Positions 1 through 5,134 of a DNA stretch of 6,514 nucleotides are shown here, piece after piece. Made by a program: the position numbers and the translations under genes. The notes beneath the pieces were generated by a model. It did not search any database. It worked only from the letters and a program-made list of their open reading frames with translations, and was not told the DNA's origin. Source of the stretch: an uncultured Parabacteroides sp. (GTDB taxonomy: Bacteria; Bacteroidota; Bacteroidia; Bacteroidales; Tannerellaceae); contig CAMTPG010000157.1 in assembly GCA_947074335.1 (NCBI GenBank), positions 1 to 6,514 on the forward strand, in the 5' to 3' direction. Numbering within the stretch: position 1 is the first letter of the stretch; every line of letters begins with the position of its first letter.

Positions 1-545
1 AGCGAAATACCCAGATTGCCGACAATCAGTTTATCAAAGGGAGTCATAAACTCTTTAACCGGTTTTGTCAGCGGATCTTTTTCCACGCGATAATCGCGAC
101 TGGTTACGATGCCCAGCAATTTACCATTCGGTGTACCGTCGTCGGTAACTCCGATGGTGGAGTGTTCGGTTCTGCGAACCAGCTTAATCACATCAGCCAG
201 TGTGCTGTCGGGAGTCAGGTTCGAATCGCTCACTACAAAACCTGCTTTAAATTTCTTTACTTTACGTACCATTTCGGCTTGTGTCTCAATAGACTGAGAA
301 CCGTAAATAAAAGATAAACCGCCATTACGCGCCAGTTCGATAGCCAGTCTAGGGCCTGAAACAGACTGCATAATTGCAGATACCAGCGGAATATTCAATT
401 CGATTGCCGGCTTTTCGCCAACATGATATTTCACCAGCGGGGTTTTTAATGAAACGTTGGAAGGGACACAATCTTTGGTTGTCAAACCGGGAATAAGCAA
501 ATATTCACCAAAAGTTCTTGAAACATCGTTTAAGTAAACTGCCAT
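1..545 (-). CDS. guaB: IMP dehydrogenase, N-terminal part (cut by window edge)
   Basis: Encodes the start of IMP dehydrogenase, the cytoplasmic enzyme that oxidises IMP to XMP with NAD+ in the first committed step of GMP synthesis. The visible 181 residues begin MAVYLNDVSRTFGEYLLIPG and include VSLKTPLV, the IPLVSAIMQSVSG strand-loop and GGLSFIYGSQSIE, typical of the N-terminal (beta/alpha)8 barrel of one IMPDH subtype. From about residue 100 the chain enters the first CBS domain (AGFVVSDSNLTPDSTLADV, then GKLLGIVTSRDYR and VKEFMTP). The catalytic cysteine loop and the second half of the barrel lie beyond base 1, so activity cannot be judged. The start codon is the first ATG of the conserved region and sits about 30 bases downstream of a good TAnnTTTG box, with no Shine-Dalgarno sequence. 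Family assignment is firm; the symbol rests on homology as I recognise it. Confidence 0.93.
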   Translation of the reverse strand, partial: MAVYLNDVSRTFGEYLLIPGLTTKDCVPSNVSLKTPLVKYHVGEKPAIELNIPLVSAIMQSVSGPRLAIELARNGGLSFIYGSQSIETQAEMVRKVKKFKAGFVVSDSNLTPDSTLADVIKLVRRTEHSTIGVTDDGTPNGKLLGIVTSRDYRVEKDPLTKPVKEFMTPFDKLIVGNLGIS

Positions 546-581
546 AAGAATTTATTTTACCAGATGAATTAAAATTGCGTA

Positions 582-610
582 CAAAAGTACTCATTTCTGC
601 GCATATACAA
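582..610 (-). promoter_or_regulatory. Promoter of guaB (Bacteroidota type)
   Basis: On the minus strand TACTTTTG (589 to 582) matches the Bacteroidota -7 consensus TAnnTTTG. A TTG at 610-608 lies 18 bases upstream, where the -33 element is expected. Transcription would begin near 575, giving a leader of about 30 bases. This is the only candidate promoter in the window with exact matches to both elements. Confidence 0.6.
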
Positions 611-660
611 TCCAATTCGGACTATAAATTATTGTAAAATCCACTCAAACTTATTCAATA

Positions 661-698
661 AATAAAAAAAGCTGCAATTTACTCACGTAAATCGCAGC
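661..698 (-). terminator. Intrinsic terminator after the M64 peptidase gene
   Basis: Bases 671-681 pair with 688-698 in an 11-bp stem around a 6-base loop. The single non-Watson-Crick pair (676/693) becomes a U-G wobble in the minus-strand transcript. Immediately downstream on that strand come seven T (670-664) and then further AT-rich sequence. The stem begins 31 bases past the peptidase stop codon, so it ends that transcript and separates it from guaB. Confidence 0.85.
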
Positions 699-729
699 CT
701 GTCAGGTTTATTACTTTGTAAATCTGAAA

Positions 730-2019
730 TTATTCTACAGTCTGATCGCTTAAGAAGCTGACCATACGTAAAATCGAACGACTGCAGGCCGGACAAAATG
801 GTCCGTAATCGCGCATCATGCAATGATCTACCGGACGATAAATGTCTTTGGCCTGATAACCGGCACCTTCGTATACGCCCAGTTTATCGCCGGTATTTTC
901 ATCCAGCGGCGTTGGTACCGGCGTACCGGCAGGCAACAAATCCTGCCATTTACTGCCAAAATCTACCAATGTGGTAATATTGGGTTCCCACGGCTCGTGA
1001 GCCGTGTTGTAAAAATCTTCGTAAGCCACTTCGGATGAGAAATACTCATCGGCCAGACCGGCAAAGCTGTGACCGAACTCGTGTGTGAAAACCACCGGCG
1101 TACGCGGATTGTCGGCCGTGCCACAGGCATAAAAATTATACATCCCGCCGCCGCCGTAAGTTTCGGCATTGATCAACAGGAAGATTGCATCGCAGGGCAC
1201 ATCCCAAACGGCATCGCGAATCGATTTCATATCGGGTGTAGTCAGATAGCGGTCTACACCAAAGGTATAATAACCCGAATTCAGTGCCGTATTTTTATAA
1301 ATGCCTTTACCCGAAATATCGGTGCCCGATTCTTCGGAAACAGCGCCAACTGCCCACACATTAAAATCGTTTTTGCGGGTATCGAACGGCGGAGTGGTAA
1401 ACAGTGCTTCGGTAAAACGCTGCGCATCTGCCACAAATTTATCCTGTTCTGCCGCAGTATATCCTTCGGCGATAAAAACAAGATCAACTTTATCTTTCGA
1501 ATCGCCGTTGTCGAGGATTTTTACGGTGTGGTTGCTTTTCAGCGGACTGCGGTCAATAAAAATGCTCGTCGGATCTACCTCCTGTTTCAGCAGCGGATGA
1601 AACTGCATATCTTTTTTGTCGCGTGCCGTGATCTCAATCACAACCGGCACCTGCGGATAGGGAATCGAGATGCTGTTTGTCCACGACTGAGTTTCGTTTT
1701 TCGCCTGTTCGGTAGTACGCCATTCTTCGAAAAGGGTGTTGAAACCGCGCGAATAAATCAGCTCATTATTTTGTTTGTTGTATACATTAATATAATAGCC
1801 GCCGTAATTAAAGGGATCGATGAGGTTTTTTTGCGGACCGCCCCAAACCGGTTCTTCGCGCAACTGATGAATAGCTGCCATTTGCGATTCGGCATTTCCG
1901 TTGAGCGTAAAGTCGATGCGCAGACTTTTTGGTGTGAAATACTGTTCAAAATTCTGCTGGCCAAAAGCCGACACACAGCAACAGGCTGCCAGCAGAAACG
2001 TAGAGATTTTTGTTTTCAT
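730..2019 (-). CDS. Secreted M64-family zinc metallopeptidase (IgA-peptidase-like)
   Basis: A 429-residue exported protein. Residues 1-20 form a signal peptide (basic start, FLLAACCCVSAFG, probable cleavage before QQ; a lipobox-like LAAC at 10-13 is an alternative but leaves a very short hydrophobic core). Residues about 24-150 are a beta-rich region fitting the Peptidase_M64 N-terminal domain, and about 165-425 form the catalytic domain. The zinc site is HEFGH at 313-317, with H313 and H317 as ligands and E314 as catalytic base; D324 in the following GLADEY is the likely third ligand. C400, C409 and C412 cluster near the C terminus around a Met pair (DHCMMRDYGPFCPAC). The family is named for an IgA-cleaving clostridial enzyme, but most Bacteroidota members have no known substrate, so IgA cleavage here is not implied. 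A monocistronic unit is likely: promoter-like box upstream and strong terminator downstream. Confidence 0.9.
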   Translation of the reverse strand: MKTKISTFLLAACCCVSAFGQQNFEQYFTPKSLRIDFTLNGNAESQMAAIHQLREEPVWGGPQKNLIDPFNYGGYYINVYNKQNNELIYSRGFNTLFEEWRTTEQAKNETQSWTNSISIPYPQVPVVIEITARDKKDMQFHPLLKQEVDPTSIFIDRSPLKSNHTVKILDNGDSKDKVDLVFIAEGYTAAEQDKFVADAQRFTEALFTTPPFDTRKNDFNVWAVGAVSEESGTDISGKGIYKNTALNSGYYTFGVDRYLTTPDMKSIRDAVWDVPCDAIFLLINAETYGGGGMYNFYACGTADNPRTPVVFTHEFGHSFAGLADEYFSSEVAYEDFYNTAHEPWEPNITTLVDFGSKWQDLLPAGTPVPTPLDENTGDKLGVYEGAGYQAKDIYRPVDHCMMRDYGPFCPACSRSILRMVSFLSDQTVE

Positions 2020-2066
2020 ATTAGCATTTAATTAATTTATCGCGATGATTTATTATTCATTCCACG

Positions 2067-2074
2067 CAAATATA
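2067..2074 (-). promoter_or_regulatory. Candidate -7 box for the M64 peptidase gene
   Basis: On the minus strand TATATTTG matches TAnnTTTG exactly and lies 47 bases upstream of the peptidase ATG, predicting a leader of about 40 bases. No TTG is found at the -33 distance, so the upstream element is weak or absent. Confidence 0.45.
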
Positions 2075-2161
2075 ATGTTTTTAATACATTTATTGTGGCT
2101 CTGCTTTGCATTTTGCAGATTTTGCCTGTAAATATACAAAGTTGTTTTTATGCGGATGAAA

Positions 2162-2662
2162 TTAATTAAATAAATCGGGATAAATTTCGCCTTCGCCGAT
2201 ATAACCGTTGAGTGTCTGGATTAATTTGCCGTCGGGATTGTAAAACATCTGATACTCTTCGCCGTTGAAAGCCAGCAATTCAATCACAATAATCTCCGGC
2301 TTAACAGGGAATGTAATGATGCGTATGTATTGAATATTAAGTCCGCTCATCTCATTTTTGCTGAAAGCCTCGGTTACGGGAAGCGGCAGCTGAAGCGTAG
2401 TCTGCACGCCGGTTTCGGTCATCACCCATGTGGCATTGTCGCTGTTGAACCAAACCATAATGGCATCCTGGTTGCCTTCGGTCATTTGATAGAAACTGGC
2501 AATTTTATAACCGTGTTTGCTGCTCCACTGTACATTTTCGGCATCGGGATACATCACATTCAGTGAATCTACAAATTGTTGCGGAATCACATCTTTGGCA
2601 AATACTGACAGTGAGGATAAAAACAGCAGACTGATCAGCAGATAAATTTTATGTTCCTTCAT
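2162..2662 (-). CDS. Exported PepSY-like protein (putative beta-lactamase-inhibitor-like fold)
   Basis: A 166-residue exported protein. Residues 1-22 are a signal peptide (MKEHK, hydrophobic YLLISLLFLSSLSV, cleavage after VFA). The mature part carries the signature of the small Bacteroidota PepSY-like family (PF11396 type): YPDAENVQWSSKHGYKIASFY at about 38-58, then AIMVWFNSDNATWVMTETG at 67-85. A second half-repeat, about 97-150 (AFSKNEMSGLNIQYIRII...GEEYQMFYNPDGKLIQTL), has the same strand pattern. Function in this family is not established; the name comes from structural similarity to beta-lactamase inhibitor proteins, not from a measured activity. Likely periplasmic. It is transcribed away from the HU-like gene across the palindromic intergenic region. 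No TAnnTTTG box is seen upstream, so its promoter is unclear. A related lipoprotein lies beyond the HU-like gene. Confidence 0.82.
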   Translation of the reverse strand: MKEHKIYLLISLLFLSSLSVFAKDVIPQQFVDSLNVMYPDAENVQWSSKHGYKIASFYQMTEGNQDAIMVWFNSDNATWVMTETGVQTTLQLPLPVTEAFSKNEMSGLNIQYIRIITFPVKPEIIVIELLAFNGEEYQMFYNPDGKLIQTLNGYIGEGEIYPDLFN

Positions 2663-2822
2663 AACGGACTGTTTTATTGTTTTTATTACGGTTTACTTTA
2701 TATTGAAACCATTTAGGCGGCTATTTGTTTACGGCAGCTTTGGCTCTTTTTGATGCACTGCGATGTGCTGCTGTTTTCATGCCGGAGCACTAACCGGCGC
2801 ACTGCAGAGGAGTAAAAACTCA

Positions 2823-2899
2823 TTGTACAACAAACCGGGTTTACGTTGTACAACAAACAGCTCTTTTGTTGTACAACAAAACAAAAACTCATTGTACAA
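2823..2899. repeat. Four TTGTACAA palindromes at exact 23-bp period
   Basis: TTGTACAA occurs at 2823-2830, 2846-2853, 2869-2876 and 2892-2899, each start exactly 23 bases after the last. The first three extend to TTGTACAACAAA, so they are also direct repeats of 12 bases or more. The first and fourth are both preceded by AAAAACTCA, giving an identical 17-base direct repeat 69 bases (3 x 23) apart. Each box is a perfect palindrome and so could bind one protein dimer. The array sits between divergent promoters, which suggests a multi-dimer operator or iteron-like site; the binding protein is unknown. Confidence 0.85.
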
Positions 2900-2933
2900 T
2901 GTGTTTTTACTGCATTGTCGTGAAGCGGGTAGT

Positions 2934-2967
2934 GGATGCCTTTCCGGAGCTTAGTGCTCAGGCATCC
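2934..2967. repeat. Bulged hairpin GGATGCCT/AGGCATCC
   Basis: An 8-bp perfect outer stem (2934-2941 with 2960-2967), a 5-base bulge (2942-2946) and a 4-bp inner stem GAGC/GCTC (2947-2950 with 2956-2959) closing a TTAGT loop. No T-run follows directly on either strand, so it does not look like an intrinsic terminator. It lies upstream of the HU-like gene promoter and forms part of the composite inverted-repeat element. Confidence 0.6.
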
Positions 2968-2999
2968 GGATAAGCGTCTGATTTTTAACTAAAAAATCC

Positions 3000-3030
3000 T
3001 TGACAAGGGCGCCCCTGGATAGTATCTTTA
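3000..3030 (+). promoter_or_regulatory. Candidate promoter of the HU-like gene
   Basis: TATCTTTA at 3023-3030 matches the -7 consensus TAnnTTTG except for its last base, and TTG at 3000-3002 lies 20 bases upstream, a normal -33 spacing. Predicted start near 3036 gives a leader of about 25 bases. The palindromic element ends about 30 bases upstream of the -33 site, close enough to influence this promoter. Confidence 0.45.
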
Positions 3031-3060
3031 GGGAAATTCTAATACCTAAATAACAAAAGT

Positions 3061-3459
3061 ATGAGTATAAGCTACACATTTAAGACAATTCAGGACAACC
3101 TGAATCCGGAGGATCAACGCATCACTGGCTATTATCCGCGCGTTGTATCGAGTGGGACCATCGATAAAAAGATGATGTTCAATGCCATTGCCCAGGGATC
3201 GGCTCCGTTGCGTGCTGATTTGGAGCGAACCTGGTCGTTAATGGAAGATTTTATTATCAACAAGCTGCAAGACGGCTTTACCATTAATCTGGATCATTTC
3301 GGCAAATTTTCGATTACGGCAGAGAGCCGGCTGGTTCAGTCGCCCAACGAAATACGTGCCGAATCGATCCGCGTAAAGAGCCTGACATTCCGTGCCTCGC
3401 AGGTGGCGAATAAAAAACTGAAACGGGCGGAATTCGAGCGTAAACCGAAAAAAAATTAA
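3061..3459 (+). CDS. HU-like DNA-binding protein
   Basis: A 132-residue cytoplasmic protein of the HU/IHF fold, of the Bacteroidota variant (HU-HIG type) that starts with a beta-strand extension before the helices. Visible parts: N-terminal strand region with YYPRVVSSGTIDKKMMFNAIAQGS (24-47), helix 2 (LRADLERTWSLMEDFIINKLQDG, 50-72), the turn FTINLDHFGKFSITAES (73-89) typical of HU before the DNA-binding arms, a short arm region around 90-112 (VKSLTFRAS), and a basic tail (KKLKRAEFERKPKKN). Such proteins are thought to bind and bend DNA; a specific target is not known. It is transcribed from just beside the palindromic array. Its stop codon (3457-3459) overlaps the stop of the convergent lipoprotein gene (3456-3458). 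The start is the first ATG after the promoter and gives the usual family length. Confidence 0.88.
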   Translation: MSISYTFKTIQDNLNPEDQRITGYYPRVVSSGTIDKKMMFNAIAQGSAPLRADLERTWSLMEDFIINKLQDGFTINLDHFGKFSITAESRLVQSPNEIRAESIRVKSLTFRASQVANKKLKRAEFERKPKKN

Positions 3460-4103
3460 GTTACAGGCTGATAATCATCGGTTAACGTGATTGTGCGATA
3501 GGCGTTATTTTGATAAACCAGCAGCTCAATGCGGTTGTTGGTGTATGTGATATTAACCAGCAGGGCATTATCATATTCATTTCGGAGCAGCGAAAAAACA
3601 GCTTCGGGCACGATTTCAGGTTCGATAATATCCTCTTTGGTCGGAACTTCTTCCACAAAATAACCGGATGAGGTATAATACAGATTCAGATCTGTTTTAT
3701 CGTCGATTTTGATTTCGATGAGGTATAGTGTCATTCTGTCGGGGCGCACCAGCGAATCGGCATGCTGAAAGGGTAATCCCATATACCGGCTGGTATCGAA
3801 TGCGGCAGTAACGGCACGCGGCAGATAATCGAACGGCAGCTCAGTCTGTTGCATGGCAAAATCGCCCTGGGCGGTGAGCCATACAGTGTTCTTTAACATG
3901 TTGTAAGTAAAGGTTATGATGTAGTAATTATTCTTCACGCGCCATAAAGCATCGGTAACGTGCGGATAAAGTGAATCGAATGCCATCTCCAGTTTTTGAG
4001 GCGGCATTATGCCTCCCCGTACATTTTCGTCGATTTTATGGCAGCCCGGCAAACAGGTGATTATACACACAAGCAGGGTGAAGAGACAAGTTTTTGTTTG
4101 CAT
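3456..4103 (-). CDS. Lipoprotein with PepSY-like domain
   Basis: A 215-residue protein. MQTKTCLFTLLVCIITCLPGC ends in a clear lipobox (LPGC, 18-21), so C21 is the expected lipidated cysteine and the protein should be anchored in a membrane facing the periplasm or cell surface. The mature part has the same pattern as the exported protein at 2162-2662: AFDSLYPHVTDALWRVKNNYYIITFTY (41-67), then NTVWLTAQGDFAMQQTEL (72-89) and LPRAVTAAF (94-102). A second, weaker half spans about 103-150 (MTLYLIEIKIDDKTDLNLYYTSSGYFV) and a third possible strand set lies at 165-210. Function unknown. The two related exported proteins flank the HU-like gene. The ATG is only 5 bases from a TAnnTTTG box, so the transcript may be leaderless. 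Eight T follow the stop codon on the coding strand, without a convincing hairpin before them. Confidence 0.78.
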   Translation of the reverse strand: MQTKTCLFTLLVCIITCLPGCHKIDENVRGGIMPPQKLEMAFDSLYPHVTDALWRVKNNYYIITFTYNMLKNTVWLTAQGDFAMQQTELPFDYLPRAVTAAFDTSRYMGLPFQHADSLVRPDRMTLYLIEIKIDDKTDLNLYYTSSGYFVEEVPTKEDIIEPEIVPEAVFSLLRNEYDNALLVNITYTNNRIELLVYQNNAYRTITLTDDYQPVT

Positions 4104-4107
4104 AATT

Positions 4108-4115
4108 CAAATATA
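4108..4115 (-). promoter_or_regulatory. TAnnTTTG box directly upstream of the lipoprotein gene
   Basis: On the minus strand TATATTTG is an exact -7 consensus match, ending 5 bases before the ATG at 4103. If used, transcription would start within a few bases of the start codon and the mRNA would have essentially no leader. No TTG lies at a normal -33 distance, so it may also be a chance match in AT-rich DNA. Confidence 0.35.
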
Positions 4116-4195
4116 TACATCAATTATTAAAATAACAGTCCGCACCGCTTTATGTTGTCTATAAAAGCGGCAGGTAACTGAATTATAAATTAACA

Positions 4196-4241
4196 CCGGT
4201 GGTTTGGCAGGATTGTTTTTACAATCTTGTCAAATCGCCGG
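4196..4241. repeat. Long 21-bp hairpin downstream of the PAP2 gene
   Basis: Bases 4196-4216 pair with 4221-4241 around a TTTT loop. Read as plus-strand RNA all 21 positions pair, including four G-U wobbles (4200/4237, 4202/4235, 4207/4230, 4210/4227). In minus-strand RNA those four become A-C mismatches. It begins 8 bases past the PAP2-family stop codon, so by position it could terminate or protect that transcript, but no strong T-run follows on either strand. Confidence 0.65.
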
Positions 4242-4249
4242 CTAATATA

Positions 4250-4813
4250 TTAAAAATTCATGGAAGCATAAATCCCTACGTGATCGCTTCCTGCTACAGG
4301 GCTAATGGATAGATTGTATTTTCGGGCAAAAGGCCTTGTGAAGAGATAAGCGCTACCCACCCCAATCACGGCGCCGGCAGCAACATCCCAGCCATCATGT
4401 TTTTTTCCATAGATACGACTGAATCCTACATAAGAAGCTACGGCATATGCCGGAATTCCCCATTTCCATCCGTATCTGCGTTGGATAAATCCTGCTCCGA
4501 CAAACGACACAGATGTATGCATCGACGGAAACGAGTGTTTATCACTATGATCGGGACGATCTTTCTTTACCAGATATTTTAGCGCATAAGTTACTCCAAG
4601 AGTAGTCACACCGGCAAATACACCCTGTTTTAATCCTTTCCAGTCGTGCTGAATCAGAATGGCTGTTAATCCTGCCACAGGTGTTGCAAATGCCAACACG
4701 TCGCCCGATGTGCGTACCGCTTTCCGGCTACCGGAAACATGAACTACATCCTGCTGGGCAAATCCTGAAAAACATACGCATATAATGAGACAAAAAGTAA
4801 GAATAAATTTCAT
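4250..4813 (-). CDS. PAP2-family membrane phosphatase
   Basis: A 187-residue phosphatidic-acid-phosphatase-type 2 protein, with all three PAP2 motifs: K79-x6-RP87 (KYLVKKDRP), PSMH at 96-99 (usual PSGH with Met for Gly) and SR-x5-H-x3-D (S132, R133, H139, D143). H99 and H139 are the expected catalytic histidines and D143 the helper. Residues 1-19 form a signal peptide or first membrane segment (FILTFCLIICVCFSGFA, then QQ); further hydrophobic segments lie at about 38-55, 62-80, 100-112, 118-132 and 143-158. Such enzymes remove phosphate from lipid phosphates on the periplasmic side: undecaprenyl pyrophosphate, phosphatidylglycerol phosphate or lipid A. The substrate cannot be told from sequence. 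Being 20 bases behind a small gene and downstream of a DgkA-family kinase, a role in lipid-carrier recycling is the best guess. Confidence 0.88.
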   Translation of the reverse strand: MKFILTFCLIICVCFSGFAQQDVVHVSGSRKAVRTSGDVLAFATPVAGLTAILIQHDWKGLKQGVFAGVTTLGVTYALKYLVKKDRPDHSDKHSFPSMHTSVSFVGAGFIQRRYGWKWGIPAYAVASYVGFSRIYGKKHDGWDVAAGAVIGVGSAYLFTRPFARKYNLSISPVAGSDHVGIYASMNF

Positions 4814-4833
4814 TATAATACGTTTGTTTTTTA

Positions 4834-5046
4834 TTATTTACTTTTTTCGAGTATGATCCGGCTAATGCGTGCCTGAACCTGCATTAATGTAACTAAATCA
4901 ACACCTTCAAAATCAATATCTATCAGTTTCATCTTGTTCTTTTTTGAAGGTCTTTGAGGTTTTTTTGAAGTCAATTCGGTAACTAATTCATCGATTTGCT
5001 CTTTGATCTTAGCTGCTCTGTTTTCATAATTAACTGTGCGTGCCAT
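4834..5046 (-). CDS. Small charged protein of unknown function (70 aa)
   Basis: I do not recognise a named family. The 70 residues show a probable amphipathic helix at about 5-28 (NYENRAAKIKEQIDELVTEL, heptad-like, coiled-coil potential), a strongly basic linker at 28-40 (KKPQRPSKKNKMK), an acidic stretch LIDIDFEGVD at 41-50, and a second helix at 51-68 (LVTLMQVQARISRIILEK). No signal peptide or membrane segment, so cytoplasmic. It lies 20 bases upstream of the PAP2 gene and 88 bases downstream of the DgkA-family gene, all on one strand, suggesting co-transcription. Clear codon structure and tight spacing support it being real. No clear promoter motif precedes it. Confidence 0.65.
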   Translation of the reverse strand: MARTVNYENRAAKIKEQIDELVTELTSKKPQRPSKKNKMKLIDIDFEGVDLVTLMQVQARISRIILEKSK

Positions 5047-5134
5047 AGTTTAAAAATTTTAATAATTAATATCAATCTATATATAGCATAATAGAATCTA
5101 TAATTCTAAAAAGCAATCTAAAATTTAAACGGAC

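Larger units (their letters stand above)
2779..2967. repeat. Composite inverted-repeat element, about 190 bp
   Basis: Outer arms: 2779-2795 and 2949-2965 are inverted copies matching at 15 of 17 positions (core GAGCACTAA / TTAGTGCTC). Middle arms: 2811-2830 and 2892-2911 match at 19 of 20 (AGTAAAAAC...TTGTACAA). Inner arms: 2845-2857 and 2865-2877 form a perfect 13-bp inverted repeat with a 7-base centre. The middle and inner pairs are concentric on base 2861; the outer pair is offset by about 11 bases because the right side carries extra sequence. A separate 8-bp hairpin (2934-2941 with 2960-2967) overlaps the right outer arm. It resembles a MITE or palindromic repeat unit or a large operator. 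No transposase and no convincing target-site duplication is visible. Confidence 0.7.
2663..3060. other. 398-bp divergent intergenic region
   Basis: Separates the divergently transcribed PepSY-like gene (minus) and HU-like gene (plus). It holds the nested palindromic element at about 2779-2967, a short AT hairpin GATTTTT/AAAAATC at 2980-2998, and the HU-like gene promoter near 3000-3030. Bases 2663-2778 show only AT-rich sequence next to the PepSY-like start and no recognised gene. A 63-codon reading frame at 2763-2954 is simply the repeats read as codons (KNSLYN appears twice) and is not taken as a gene. Confidence 0.8.

Noticed and set aside
1069..2031. 320-codon open frame on the plus strand
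   Set aside because: Lies antisense across the M64 peptidase gene, whose signal peptide, HEFGH site and terminator are convincing; the antisense frame shows no recognisable domain.
2811..2911. CRISPR array
   Set aside because: The repeats are only 8-17 bases, palindromic, at a 23-bp period with 11-15 bases between boxes; there is no room for normal spacers and no cas gene nearby.
2811..2911. Plasmid replication origin with iterons
   Set aside because: The spacing is iteron-like, but no replication initiator gene, DnaA box cluster or partition gene is visible and the surroundings are chromosomal housekeeping genes.
2763..2954. 63-codon frame on the plus strand in the intergenic region
   Set aside because: It is created by the TTGTACAA repeats being read as codons (KNSLYN twice) and has no promoter of its own or family resemblance.
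3443..3483. Terminator between the HU-like and lipoprotein genes
   Set aside because: AACCGA/TCGGTT can pair, but only over 6 bp with a 29-base loop, and the run of eight A/T lies inside the loop rather than after the stem.
5092..5108. Hairpin TAGAAT/ATTCTA as a terminator after the DgkA-family gene
   Set aside because: A 6-bp AT-only stem without a following T-run on the coding strand; too weak to separate the genes.
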